DNA from: Portunus trituberculatus
Lineage: Eukaryota > Arthropoda > Malacostraca > Decapoda > Portunidae
Length of the DNA stretch: 64,000 bases
Reading direction: 5' to 3'
Assembly: GCF_017591435.1 (NCBI RefSeq)
Contig: NC_059297.1
Location: 670,580-734,579 of the forward strand
Made by a program: the position numbers and the translations under genes. The notes under the pieces were generated by a model. It searched no databases. It saw only the letters and a list, made by a program, of their open reading frames with translations, and was not told the origin of the DNA. Shown here piece after piece: positions 1-14,639 of this stretch (positions are counted from its first letter, which is position 1; every line of letters starts with the position of its first letter).

Positions 1-150
1 TCAGGCAGCCACACAAACAGACAAACAAACAGACGGACTGACAGATACACAGACAGACAGGTAGACAAACAAACATACATACAGATAGACATACAGACAG
101 ACAGACAGACATACATACAGACAGACATGCAGGCAGGTAATGAGAAAAAC
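1..150. repeat. Imperfect (CAGA)n tetranucleotide repeat
   Basis: CAGA/CATA/CAAA units with many substitutions. They continue off the left edge. Confidence 0.9.
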
Positions 151-189
151 AGGTGAGGCAAAAGATACAAAGACCGTGAAAGAAAACAA

Positions 190-1104
190 AGTATTGGAGA
201 AAAATATTTATTCCGTTAGTCGTTCATTTTTTTGTTTATCCATCATGCCACTTTAGCGTTGTGTGGTTCACCTGCGCATTAAAGGTGCATCGCTCTGGGG
301 CTGCGGCAGGTGATGTTTTTTCACATCCATTACTTGGCGTACTCTCTCCCACTCTATTTAGTCTTCTTCTTGTCTAGTCTAAAGTACTGCGCTCTATTGA
401 CAGTCTCTCAGTTGTCAGGTTTTGTAAAGGTTGTCTGTACATGAAGGGTATGAGTGAAGGAAATCGAAAATCTGGTGGCAGTGAATGAGAAACGTTCATT
501 TACTTCAGAAACTGAATTTTACCAAGTCTTGTAGTGACTTTCTCCTTAATTCACCATAGTCTTTAACACACGTGAAGTTTAGTGACAGGGGAAGTCATAG
601 TTACATTATATGGGCGCCTCTGTGTTATTTATCGTCGTTGGATAGATCATGGTTTGTACAAATATTTATTACCAGAAAAAAAAAGGCCTGTTTAAGTCAA
701 ACCTTATAAGAAAAAATATTCTAATGATAGAAACTTCGACGAACTCGGCTAAAAGAATGTATATGAAAAGCAACGGTGCAAGTCCATGGTGCAGAAGGGT
801 GGAAAACGTTTTTTCCTTACCTGCTAATGAATGAAATGAGGGAGTGTGAATAGTGCTGAGGGTTTCACTTAAAAAGTGGATAAAATAGAGAGGACATACA
901 TAATTGTTGCCCAGGGTGGCTGCAGGAAGTTGGGGTCATACTGTTACAAAATCTAACGGATTTTAATTATGAAAAGCAAGGGTAGAGAACTCCAAACAAT
1001 TATTGGAGTTTTGTGAGGGATTTGGAAAAGGAAATTGATGTGTCAAGTAACGTTATTTGACTGTCTTATGATTCCGAGGTGTGTTGATGGACCCTTGTGA
1101 CATT

Positions 1105-1105
<1 letters not shown>
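190..1105. other. Unassigned intergenic DNA
   Basis: AT-rich unique-looking sequence. I see no gene, RNA or recognisable repeat. Confidence 0.6.

Positions 1106-1106
<1 letters not shown>

Positions 1107-1167
<61 letters not shown>
1107..1167. repeat. (GA)n microsatellite
   Basis: Uninterrupted GA dinucleotides. Confidence 0.98.
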
Positions 1168-1170
<3 letters not shown>

Positions 1171-1361
1171 TTCAAGTTAATTCAAGCAATTATTATTATT
1201 ATATCATGCTTTAAAAGACAACACTCATTTGTAGTAATGGAGTGAGTTTAGTTAAAGGTGAAATATCTGGAGTTTAGTGGTATAAGTTGGCTAGCGTTGC
1301 CTGTAGCACTCATTAATAGTAAACATGTTAAGAATTACTTCACAGGTCTTTGACAGTTTTG

Positions 1362-1785
<424 letters not shown>

Positions 1786-1789
1786 CATT

Positions 1790-3270
1790 GCGGAAGTCGC
1801 CGCTGCGCCAAGGAGTCCCGGCGCACTTCCTGAATGAATTGCTGTCACAAGATTGTTGCTCAAAACTTGCTTAATTTCTACTTGCTACTTGCCTGATAGG
1901 AATTCGCACATATTTGCAGTGAGTTCACTCAGCCTTAACTAGATTCGCGCTGGCCACTGCCGAAGTATATTCAGGTCACTGGAATAGTTCCTTTATCAAA
2001 TGTTTTATCTTATTCAAAGCAATATTTCCATCTCTACTCGTCTTCCTCCATCCACTGCCATGTTTGCAGCACTGTTTGTTGATATCAAGACTCACGTGAC
2101 TCTGTGTTAGGCACTTACGCCCACACCTTACACATGACGACTCTCTTATGTCAGTGAGTCGAAGTAATTAATTAATCATCACATTCTACCGCTACCACGT
2201 AAATCTCACCCGCCTCCCCAGACTACCTCACGACTGTTATTTTATATTATTTGATTCAAGGGCGCCACAAATACACGGTGAAATAATCACAAGGATATAT
2301 TGAAATATTCATACTAAATGTAATGACGCAATATTTTCTTTACGGTTATAATCAACATTTATTAATTCAGGCATGAAAAAGATATAAACATTTCATACTC
2401 TTCTGATATTACGTTCGGAAAACACAAAACATTCTTTTTTCCTTCTATTTCATAGTAAGAAGATAATGACAAAGGAACTATTTCATGAAGAAGATAAAGA
2501 ACACAGTAATTTTTAGAACAATATTATAATTGTTTGTTTCATTTTTTTATTTTTTTTATTCGACGTTAATGGAATGGCAAATTCGCTGTACCCAGATCAA
2601 TTGTGATTTTCAAGTCCCTCTTCCTTCCCATTACCATATTCCAGGCAGGGACTTTGTTCTCACTCACTTTTTATTGTATTCTCTTATTCGTAAACGTAGT
2701 ATCAGATTTTTGGTTTGCATTTTATGTTTCTCATTATTAACGTGACACATGCGTTAGCTTCTTACACCTCAATAACGCGTAGTCTTTCACTTGATATAGT
2801 TTTCCCTGTTACCAGTTTGAGAATCTGTGACAGTACTCTTTCATCAGCTTTACGACACTATTGCTTGGTTACATGAAAATATTTCATTGGAGCGTTTCTT
2901 TTCACTTAACAGTTTCTTCATTTTTGCCAATTAATTGAGATTCTTTACCATTACTTTATCCGATACTGGTTCCACGATGTTATAAAAGAAAAACCCTCTA
3001 CTCTGACTATCTTGTATATGCGTCAACATTGTGCTGGCTCCATTACTGAGACACCTTCAGGAAAGAGCCACACAAATTACAGTAAGGGAACACGATCGGA
3101 GTCAACATAACCTTGAACCTTTTTCAAGAATATCCCGCGATTTTTCTAACCCAAGTTACCTTGTTTCTTGGTGTTGACGAGGCGAGGCGACGATTTTTTT
3201 TTTTTTTCTTGTGCCACCGAGTGTTTTGTATCCGCTGAGTCTCTCCATCCCCTCCCCGCCCTTTCTCTCT
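1790..3270. other. Unassigned intergenic DNA
   Basis: AT-rich sequence without coding or repeat signatures that I can support. Confidence 0.55.
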
Positions 3271-3271
3271 G

Positions 3272-3448
3272 GCAATTTTATCATGAATTTCTGGTGTGAT
3301 TATATGAATTTATTGACATGAAGACGGGTCTATTGATGTCAGAAGATTAATGGCCAGTCTTCACTATTTTAGTCCAGACATAAGTTTCTGAAGCTGTATA
3401 AAATCGCCAAATATATATGAAAGCGCATCCTGGTACTGAAGACGTTAA
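3272..3448 (+). mobile_element. TTAA-type MITE copy 1, 5' end decayed
   Basis: This matches the core of a short repeat seen about eight times in the window (ATTGACAT...GGGTCTATTG, AGAAGATTAATGGCCAGTCT, TTTCTGAAGCTGTATAAAAT). It ends in GGTACTGAAGACGTTAA, a decayed form of the family terminus. The left inverted terminus is not recognisable. Confidence 0.75.
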
Positions 3449-4462
3449 AGAGGCGAAGGAAAACAACAATGATGATAGAAAATGTAAGAAAATTGATTTG
3501 GAGGATATTTGCGATCTGGACATAAATAATCTCGGTTAAAATGTCGTAAAGAAACTTGTCAGCTGTGTTGTACATAGATGGACTTTTTGAGAGGCAGTTT
3601 GATTCTTTGATAGAAATTTTCCCAATATTGATAATGAGTTAAGATTTGCCTCCCTTTTTGTTCTATTATAACATTAAACTGGACTAACGCGTTTTTCATT
3701 AGGCAACAAACAAACATGGAACTCTTTCTTCGTTTTCCTCATGAATTACAACCAGTCTTCATAATTGCAGGAAAAAGCGTCGGGAGATCTATTTTCTTTC
3801 ACCACAGCCGACGTGAGTGATCGCTGCAAACACCACCCGCCCGTAGCCACCCTTCCTCACTCGCCCGCTGGCCACTAACGCTGCCGCCTCTCCTATGTTC
3901 CACCCACACTTTTCATCCCTCCCGGCTTTGACTTCCGCATGTATGTAATTTTTGTGCCGTTTCGTCGTTCCGCTTCGTGTAAAAGAATTGAAGTGGGTGC
4001 CTTTCTCTCTTTCTCTCTCGGCGTTCTGCAATAGAAAGGTGAAGCGTTCTTTCCCACGCGTTCTTCAATTGAGAGATTGAAGTTACGTTTTAATGGACGG
4101 AAAGCGAAGTGTGAGTGAGTCGTGTTTGCCTCTTGGGGTGAAAAAAAACCTTCGGACTGTGACTGTTTTCTTTAATCCTCATCCTTTCCCTTCTGTCCTT
4201 CCGTTTTTTATATTTATACTTTTACTTTATTTTCTGTTTCATTCTTTATATATTTTCCTGACAGGGAGATTGATAATTTCTGGTTGTGTTACTTCCATAT
4301 TTTTGTTTGTTGTTATTGTTGTTGTCTCATTGTATAAAAGAAAATGTGAGAGATGTATCTGTAGCACAGTTTCCAGAAAAATCAATTAAAGCTTATTGAG
4401 AGGTTTGTCTTACTTAATGTGTGCTGCTGGACTGTGTAGATTTTGCATGCCATCAACTTTTT

Positions 4463-4545
4463 TTAAGTAAGAGGGCAAAACTGGGCAAGGACAAAAAAAA
4501 AAAAAAAAAAAAAAAGGCCCACTTAGTTGCCAGTCCCCACACCAT
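4463..4545 (-). mobile_element. LINE 3' tail fragment
   Basis: Read on the minus strand it has CTGGCAACTAAGTGGGCC, a long T run, then a GCCCTCTTAC-like segment and a terminal A run. The same pattern ends the LINE at 49.7 kb and recurs at 22.1 and 45.3 kb. I read it as a severely 5'-truncated insertion of that LINE. Confidence 0.6.
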
Positions 4546-4559
4546 GTACTGTGATTTAA

Positions 4560-5350
4560 CAAGCAGTAACTTTACTTGTACAGTTTTGTTTGATTCTTTG
4601 CCAACTTCCTTTACTTATGAAATATTGAATTAGTACTTGGATAAATAAGAGAAATTTCATAAAAGCATTAAAATCATCAATGAATGGATAAGTTGTACAA
4701 TCTGCGGGCTTTTCTATTGCACTACATCACTCACGCCACACACCATTTCATGACAATCACACACACATAAACTTCTAAATAAAACACACAAACACTTTGT
4801 ATTTATGTATATATTTAGTAAACAGCGTATACATATACGTAGCAAACATGATTGAATGGCACCCGGATGACAGCAGTAACCTAATAATGGGAAAATATGA
4901 GACTCCGCGTCATAAATAATTTGTCCACAGCATTTGCTTGAAAAAAATATGATAAATAAATAATCGTGGAAAAGTATGTATGCGCAATGCTATATTTAGT
5001 TCAATTCGTCAACATTTTCATCATTTTTAAAAGTGATGAACTGACACCATTAAACAAATGGAACTATAAAATTAAATAAAAGCCAACACTTTAACGCCTT
5101 TTCAGTTAACTTTACGTGTCCAGGACGTCAATGAAAAAAAAAAAAATAGAATAGCTATAATTAAGACGCATCGACATAATAATCTTATCATACCCTGAAT
5201 ATATACAAGCTTAATTCTAATTTGGTTTAAAGTCCTCAGCTTTTGGAAAGAAAATGTGTTTCAACCAGTGACAACTTGCAAATGAGTCATCATGGTTGAC
5301 CAGCAGCCAGCTAAATGTGTGTATTACTACGCTGGAGATCTACGTGAGAG
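4560..5350. other. Unassigned AT-rich intergenic DNA
   Basis: I see no gene or structured repeat here. Confidence 0.55.
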
Positions 5351-5354
5351 GAGT

Positions 5355-5356
<2 letters not shown>

Positions 5357-5418
<62 letters not shown>
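5357..5418. repeat. (GT)n microsatellite
   Basis: Uninterrupted GT dinucleotides. Confidence 0.98.
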
Positions 5419-5419
<1 letters not shown>

Positions 5420-6718
5420 ATTGTGTGGGCGGGGAGAGAGGCGTTGCGAGTTATATGTTGGATATTTATTAAGTGATCACATTCATGCCATTAACTAAAC
5501 AAATCAATGGAAAACGAATAGAGCGCATAAGTAACATGAATAAAGTGTAGCGTTATTAATATGACCTTGTTTTCGTTAAGTAACACATGACGCATCACTG
5601 CCTAATGGAATGCCCGGTAACTAGAGTGTGGCTGTGAGGAGAGGGTGTGTGACGGCGTTCAGTAGGGATGCTCGACACGAGGCTAGTTGCTTTTTTTTTA
5701 ACAAGATGGGAATAGCAGGTGGAAATACGAGTAGATTTGTTCCTTACTAAGACCGTCACTATAGGATTGATGGCTCCTGGCAGCTACTTCAGGTTTTAAC
5801 CCCTGGGAACGTTAATTACTATCTAGGTCCTTAGATCAACATACAAAAGTTAGTAAATATTTTAGAATACGTTAACTATTTACACTGTCAGGTCTGAAGA
5901 AAGATTTGGAGGTCTGCCACCAACACCTGGCTTCATTCTTTGGTTCACTCCTCAGTCACAGCAGGGCAGATCTTCCACCAATACCCGCAGATTCAGTATT
6001 CGAACACGGACAGCGGCGCAGGAAACACAGGAAACAAAGGGAAAACAGTGAAGCAAATTACTTTTATACGATATTAATTTTTTCTTCCATTTTTGTCTGT
6101 GCGTGGCCTGGATGGAACAGACAGAAAGAACAGTCTAAAAAATTGAAGGAAATGCAAAACACTGAATATTTTCTTTGTCAACGTGATGAAAAAATGTATG
6201 ATACTACATGTGCGTTCATTTAGACGACCGTGGTTCTGTAAAAAAAAAAAAAGTGGTAAAGCTTTTTCTTTAGCTATTCTACTTCCCTTTGTCGTGTTGT
6301 TTATTTACAGTGCCTACTCTAATTTACCTTGACAGCTACACTTCTCTTCCACTTCTTTTCAGCACCACATTTAAAAACATAAAATTTGCATGTCGACGGA
6401 AGCATTTACTGTTGCCCTAATTGTTTCATCGCGGTCACTACATTAAAAACAAACCGAATAGTCTTCCTGGTGATGGTGATGGTAAAAGCCTTTGTACCAG
6501 AGTGAGTTCATTTTTAAGCCTGCAAAGGTCAGAGCTACTAGGAGATGGAAAAACAAACCTTGACACCAGCGCCAAACACTCCCAGTTAGGACATTAATCG
6601 GACGATGCATGTCTTAATTAAATGTCATATATATGTTATTGGTCCGTTCCTCTCTGTTGCCTCTTAGAGATAAGGATGAAAATTGTTGAAGAAATGTGAG
6701 TATTGTTATAACTAGGAT
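5420..6718. other. Unassigned intergenic DNA
   Basis: Short open frames only, none with a recognisable domain. Confidence 0.55.
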
Positions 6719-6930
6719 GCACCCCCTCAGCACTAGGAAACATTTTTACCATTATATTTGGGTATAATTAGATGATTTTATTGACATTAGGAAGGGTCTT
6801 TGGAGGTCAGGAGATTAATGGACAAAGTCTTAACTATTCTGATTTTCACATGAGTTTATGAAGCTGTATAAAATCACTAAATAGTAAGCAAAATGAATAT
6901 GAAAATGCATCATAGCACTGTAGAGTTTTA
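6719..6930 (+). mobile_element. TTAA-type MITE copy 2
   Basis: Nearly full family length. Both ends are decayed (left GCACCCCCTCAGCACTAGG, right ATGCATCATAGCACTGTAG), while the internal segments ATTGACATTAGGAAGGGTCT and GAAGCTGTATAAAATCAC are well kept. Confidence 0.8.
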
Positions 6931-7187
6931 TTATCACCACCACACCATCTCGCATCGCCACCACTACCATGTTTGTAATACTTCTTTCACTACTGCCATC
7001 ACCACCACGTCGTTTTATTCTATTCGTCATCACTTTTACTAACCAAGATCACTCACTATATCGTATTGTAGCTCCATCACAACCACAACCACAACCACCA
7101 TTACCACTACTGCTCAAGGTTCGTCATTCATCGCCTGGAAAAAATATGGTAATGAAAAGTTTATTTGGCAGCATGTGGGCAGAGTGG

Positions 7188-7189
<2 letters not shown>

Positions 7190-7247
<58 letters not shown>

Positions 7248-7333
7248 ATTTGCTTGTTTGAATGCATGTTTTCTCTTTATTATTGTCATATGTGAAATAA
7301 GAAACTATGACAGGAACAAGAGTGGTGCGGCTG

Positions 7334-7427
<94 letters not shown>
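7190..7427. repeat. (GT)n and (CT)n microsatellites
   Basis: (GT)n at 7190-7242, then (CT)n at 7337-7416 running into a short (GT)n. Confidence 0.97.
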
Positions 7428-7635
7428 CATGAAAAGATTAACGTCATGTACTGTTAAGAGATCTCGTAATCGCGGACATTGAACTGAATTCTACATTTTG
7501 CTTGGATATATCTGCCGGTTACATAAGTTACCTTTTGCATTATGGATTCTTTGTATCAAGTGGACATTGTAAGTAGGTAAACAGTAGTATCGTATCACAT
7601 GATTATCTTCTACACATTACTGTAAATTATTATCC

Positions 7636-7868
7636 GCCGTGGTACAGTGGAACCATGTGTGTTTTGGGGTCCGAGGGGTCTCCAAGCGCACGGGTTCGAA
7701 TCCTGTCCACGGTCCGAGTGTAGGTTGGGCTTCCTCACTCGGGGCAATGGTTTCCTAGCGGGTGGGCTTTGAGATAGGAGGTAACCCAAAAAGTATCCCC
7801 TTTAGCCCATAAAATCCTGTGAAAAGCCCACATGGTATAAATAGAAAAAAAATTAAATAAATAAATAA
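7636..7868 (+). mobile_element. SINE-C copy 1, tRNA-headed
   Basis: A GTGGTACAGTGG A-box-like start and GGTTCGAATCC B box mark a tRNA-like head with an extended variable region (Leu/Ser-like). A body containing CTCACTCGGGGCAATGG and GTATCCCCTTTAGCCCATAA follows, and it ends in an A-rich tail. A near-identical copy lies at 49928-50147. Confidence 0.85.
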
Positions 7869-8065
7869 CCGTGGTCTTTACTCAAGGACGCACCTTCAGC
7901 ACCCTGCTCTCCCTGCCCTACATCAAAGTTCGTATTCTTAAACACTTCTGTACTTCACCTCCACTCTTTCAAAAGGTCTTATTTAAGTTTGTGTGAGTTT
8001 TTTATTTTTTTTTTTTTATGGTTCTATAGGCAGATGGACAGTATTTTTACATTATTATCTGTAGA

Positions 8066-8148
8066 AACATTCTTGAAAACCCTGCGAATCATCTCTGCAG
8101 CCTTGGAAAACAGTCGTGGTGAGAGAGTAAAGCGTTTCTCAATACCCA
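8066..8148 (+). mobile_element. Partial copy of the GGCCAGTATTC MITE
   Basis: The run from TTGAAAACCCTGCGAATCAT through AAGCGTTTCTCAATAC matches the right half of the element at 15568-15792. The left half is missing. Confidence 0.7.
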
Positions 8149-8830
8149 AAGACATAACTCTATGCAAACAAGAGGAGGAAATAGTGTTGCTGTATCTCAT
8201 GGTGCAAAGTACTCCGTCACATTTAAGTTACATATATATTCGTCAGTTCTCATTAGTTCTGCGCCAACTGCCACGACCAGAGCGCAAGACTGATGCCTCT
8301 CATTCTTCCCTGTCTTCCGCCACGCTCCTCGGGGATTTTTCTCCTTTCCTTTTTTCCACCTCCAAGAAAGTCCATCAGTGTGGCGCCTTTGTCTTTGTTT
8401 TGGTCTCTTCACGATGTCTTCTTTCAGACATTTCTTTGAAAAGGTTTTTTTTTTCATTTTCACACATGAGCTTTTGCTTTTCTTTTGATTCAGTTAACAA
8501 ATGTGATTCTTTAATACGCCTTTTTCAACTCATCTTTGCTATCTCTGCATCCCTCTCTGATTTTATTTTTTTGCAGTTATCTCTGCCTTTCTTTAACTTC
8601 TATGTCATTATTTGGAGCTCTTTTTTTGTACAGTATTCGTGTTCTGAGATTCATACCCAGATAACTGATTATGTTCCCCAATTTCACTTTTCTTGATCCA
8701 TACCCAACACTCAGCCTCCACTCAGCACTTCCATCTCTCACTCTGTTGCTCATCTAAAAGGCCAATACAGTAATCTTTTGAGATTTTTTTGTATATATGT
8801 GGTAAATCTATTTTGTTATCTGTCTGCTTG

Positions 8831-9118
<288 letters not shown>

Positions 9119-9119
9119 A

Positions 9120-9620
9120 ATCGTGATTTTCTTATTTCATTATTCCGTCATCTACTGTGCTTTCAAATTATTGCAGTCGTTCCACACAAACCACTATGAC
9201 TTTCCTGTTACAGATGTTCATTTACAAAGAATTCCTTCATCTTAGAACAGTTCTTCATAACCACCTTATTTTTATCGTCTTTTATGTCGATATTATTTCG
9301 AGTTCACTTCACTCTTACGAATTAGATATTCACTTTCCCTGGTTGCTATGTGAACCACATTGATCTCCTTCGTTCTCCTTAGATCTCTAGTTTTAACGAG
9401 CTTTTCCGGGTGCCTTTCAAACAGCATCGGTGACAGAATCGTTTCCACTTCATCGCCCGTTCACTAGATATAATGGTTTGTGAATAGCGTTACTTATCGA
9501 AGATGCTTCACTCGTATATAAATCTGACTGTCGAGCTGCGTGTTTGGTTTACAGTAATGCTTCCATATACAGTATCTCAGGGCTAGTCATGTGTTATCTC
9601 GTTCTTAAGTTTACGTAGCA
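9120..9620. other. Unassigned intergenic DNA
   Basis: I see nothing supportable here. Confidence 0.5.
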
Positions 9621-9626
9621 GTATAC

Positions 9627-9661
<35 letters not shown>

Positions 9662-9666
9662 CACAC

Positions 9667-9958
9667 GGCCCGGTAGCTCAGTGGTTACAAGAGTGGTCAC
9701 AAGCCAGATGACCGGGGTTTGATTCCCCGGCCGGGTGGAGATATTTGGGTGTGTCTCCTTTCACGTGTAGCCCCTGTTCACCTAGCAGTGAGTAGGTACG
9801 GGATGTAAATCGAGGAGTTGTGACCTTGTTGTCCCGGTGTGTGGTGTGTGCCTGGTCTCAGGCCTATCCGAAGATCGGAAATAATGAGCTCTGAGCTCGT
9901 TCCGTAGGGTAACGTCTGGGTGTCTCGTCAGAGACAGCAGCAGATCAAACAGTGAAAC
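9667..9958 (+). mobile_element. SINE-A copy 1
   Basis: A tRNA-like head (GGCCCGGTAGCTCAGTGGTT, B box GGTTTGATTCC) is followed by a body with GTAGCCCCTGTTCACCTAGC and GAGCTCTGAGCTCGTTCCGT, and a tail ending CAGTGAAACACAC. A (CA)n array precedes it and SINE-B copy 1 follows directly. The anticodon-stem region has diverged from the better copy at 20627. Confidence 0.9.
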
Positions 9959-9963
9959 ACACA

Positions 9964-10245
9964 CCGCGTAGTGTAGTGGTTAGCACGCTCGACTCACATT
10001 CGAGAGAGTCCGGGTTCGAGTCCCGGAGGCGGCGAGGCAAATGGGCAAGCCTCTTAATGTGTAGCCCCTGTTCACCTAGCAGTAAATAGGTATGGGATGT
10101 AACTCGAGGGGGTTGTTGTGGCCTCGCTTTCCTGGTGTGTGGAGTGTGTTGTGGTCTCAGTTCTACCCGAAGATCGGTCTATGAGCTCTGAGCTCGCTCC
10201 GTAATGGGGAAGACTGGCTGGGTGACCAGCAGGCAACCGTGGTGA

Positions 10246-10250
<5 letters not shown>
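9964..10250 (+). mobile_element. SINE-B copy 1
   Basis: The head (CGCGTAGTGTAGTGGTTAGC, CTCGA/TCGAG anticodon stem, B box GGTTCGAGTCC) resembles eukaryotic tRNA-Val. The body shares GTAGCCCCTGTTCACCTAGC and GAGCTCTGAGCTCGCTCCGT with SINE-A. The tail is GTGAATTACACAC then (CA)n. Confidence 0.9.
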
Positions 10251-10283
<33 letters not shown>

Positions 10284-10285
<2 letters not shown>

Positions 10286-10566
10286 GAGTAGTGTAGTGGT
10301 TAGCACGCTCGGCTCACAATCGAGAGGGTCCGGGTTCGAGTCCCAGAGGCGGCGAGGCAAATGGACAAGCCTCTTAATGTGTAGCCCCTGTTCACCTAGC
10401 AGTAAATAGGTACGGGATGTAAACTCGAGAGGTTGTGGCCTCGCTTTCCCGGTGTGTGGAGTGTGTGTTGTGGTCTCAGTCCTACCCGAAGATCGTTCTA
10501 TGAGCTCTGAGCTCGCTCCGTAATGGGGAAGACTGGCTGGGTGACCAGCAGACGACCGTGGTAAAT

Positions 10567-10568
<2 letters not shown>
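10284..10568 (+). mobile_element. SINE-B copy 2
   Basis: Same structure as copy 1, joined to it by a (CA)n linker of about 34 bp. Confidence 0.9.
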
Positions 10569-10600
<32 letters not shown>

Positions 10601-10602
<2 letters not shown>

Positions 10603-10872
10603 ACGTAGTGTAGTGGTTGGCACGCTCGACTCACAATCGAGAGGGCCCAGGTCCAGGTCCAGTCCCGGGAAGCGGCGAGGCCCTGTTCACCTATAATTAT
10701 TATAGCAGTGAATAGGTACGGGATGTAACTGGAGGGGTTGTAGTCTTGCTTTCCCGGAGTGCGGAATGTGTGTTGTGGTCTCAGTCCTACCCGAAGATCG
10801 GTCTACGAGCTCTGAGTTCGCTCAGTAATGGGAAAGACTGGCTGGGTGACCAGCAGACGACGGTGGTGAATT

Positions 10873-10878
<6 letters not shown>
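10601..10878 (+). mobile_element. SINE-B copy 3, rearranged near the head
   Basis: The head is kept, but the B-box region holds a duplicated GTCCAG stretch and the part of the body before CCCTGTTCACC is shortened, with a small ATTATTATAG insertion. It ends in GTGAATTGCACATAC and a long (CA)n. Confidence 0.85.

Positions 10879-10966
<88 letters not shown>
10879..10966. repeat. (CA)n microsatellite ending the SINE cluster
   Basis: About 44 uninterrupted CA units continue the SINE-B tail. Confidence 0.97.
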
Positions 10967-11621
<655 letters not shown>

Positions 11622-12153
11622 ATTTATTACGCCCAAGGCAGGCGTCAGACTATACATACAGGCAAAAACAGACGTTTACAAAAGAGCGATAGGAATAGGA
11701 CAATAAGAACGAGAAGAACAATAACAAAAACAATAACAACATCGAGAGAGAGAGAGTCCCCACTACACTCAAAAAGCAAAAAAGAAAAGAAAGATCCAGA
11801 AAAACAGAAAAGAGAAAACAGAGGAGGTATAGGAAGAGAGAGAAAAGTGACAGCTGTGTAAGGTCGTGTCCGGAGGTGAGAGGGGAAGTGAGGGAAAAGG
11901 GGGATGGCATAGAGGGGGATGGAAGGAGGGAGGAGACGCCGGATGAAATGGCCTGAAGGAGGTAAAAGGCTGAAATTGGACGGATTGGTGCCTCTCACTT
12001 TTTACGACGAGATCTCAGGAACAAGATGTGGAGGAAAATATTAAGGTTTTTTGTTTTATTCCACCAGAGAGGGAAAGAGAAAGGAAATGATTCACTTTCT
12101 ATTCTCATTTTTTTTTCTTTTTAATCCTTGTATATGTAAGTGAGAGTTATTTT

Positions 12154-12469
<316 letters not shown>

Positions 12470-12795
12470 CTTTGCATCTTAGTGTCTTATATTTATTCAT
12501 AAAACCACACGCCCCACACAAACATGTACACCGGTCCAGCCACATCCACTTCCCCTTCTTCCTACACACACACAGAAACGTACACAGTTATTTCTACCCC
12601 AAAAACAAAATTCCGAACCTGCCACCACCACCGTAACTACCACCGCAGATTGCTTTTTGCCACGGAGAGCCACGTTTCCGTCTTAAATTTTCAGCCTGGG
12701 ATATTTTGATCTTTTTCTGCTCTCAATAGTGTCTTCCCCCATTCTCTAGCTCTGTCCGTGTCTAGTCTACTTCTCTCCTTCTTCCATGTCCCTCC

Positions 12796-12955
<160 letters not shown>

Positions 12956-13033
12956 ACTCTTTCCCGGTTACTGCTATCTTCCTTCTCCTTCCTGCTACCT
13001 TCCCCTTCCTCCCGCTAACTCCCCTCCGGCACT

Positions 13034-13790
<757 letters not shown>

Positions 13791-14380
13791 TGTTTTTTTT
13801 TTTTTTATGTTCGAAACTTGCCAGTTTGAAGTAGGATATCTGTAGAGTTAGTGTAACTTTCTTCCAGCATTTTCGTATCGGCATTCCTAGTATTTCATAT
13901 CAGTTATGAGATTCTTTATGGCATAAGGTTGACGAGGATCAGTGATTGTGGACGAGGAAGAGGAAAGAGGAAGCTATTAATGATGTGGAGGTGTTGAAAA
14001 ATTCCTGTTATCTTGATGCTGGGGAATGGGGTGAAAATTAAATCCCATGTGGCCCTTGACGTACTTCCCCGGTGCCGTGCTGAGTGAGAGGTTGTGGGAA
14101 GGAAGACTCACCACTCAGAGGAGAAAGAAGGGCAAAACATGTTGGAAAAAAGAATTTGTTGCCTGTATCTTGTGATTTATTTTTGTATGTGGACTTCAAT
14201 GTAATATGTCTCTCCCTCTTCCTCTCCTTCTACTTCTCATCTCACTCTCCTTCTCCCCTTCTCCCTTTCCCTCCTCCTTTCTCTCTCCTTCTGTCTCCGT
14301 CTCGATCTATCTCTCTATCCGTCTGTCTGTCTCTTTCTCTTTCCCTTTCTATCTGTTTTTGTTTCTGTCTCTGTTTCTGA

Positions 14381-14630
14381 CGGAAAGATAGTACACCAGA
14401 TACAGGAATGAGTCTCGATAAGTCTCTCTTCCTAATTGTTAACCTTTGGCATCGCTGTTGTTGCCTATGAATCGCCAGTGAACTTCGTATCTGGGAGAGT
14501 CTGAGGCGGAAAGATAGTACACCATGAAGGAATGAGCCTCGAAAAGTCTCTCTTCCTTATTATAAATCTTTTGCACCGCTGTTTTTGCCTATGAATCACC
14601 AGCTAACTTCGTATTTAAGAGAGAGGAAGA
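14381..14630 (+). repeat. Diverged 126-bp tandem duplication
   Basis: CGGAAAGATAGTACACCA occurs at 14381 and 14507. Both copies continue with AAGTCTCTCTTCCT and TTGCCTATGAATC at matching offsets, with several differences. Confidence 0.85.
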
Positions 14631-14639
14631 GAGTCGGAA

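Noticed and set aside
7989..8696. 235-codon plus-strand open frame
   Set aside because: Low-complexity Phe/Ser-rich product with no domain. Part of it is a MITE fragment.
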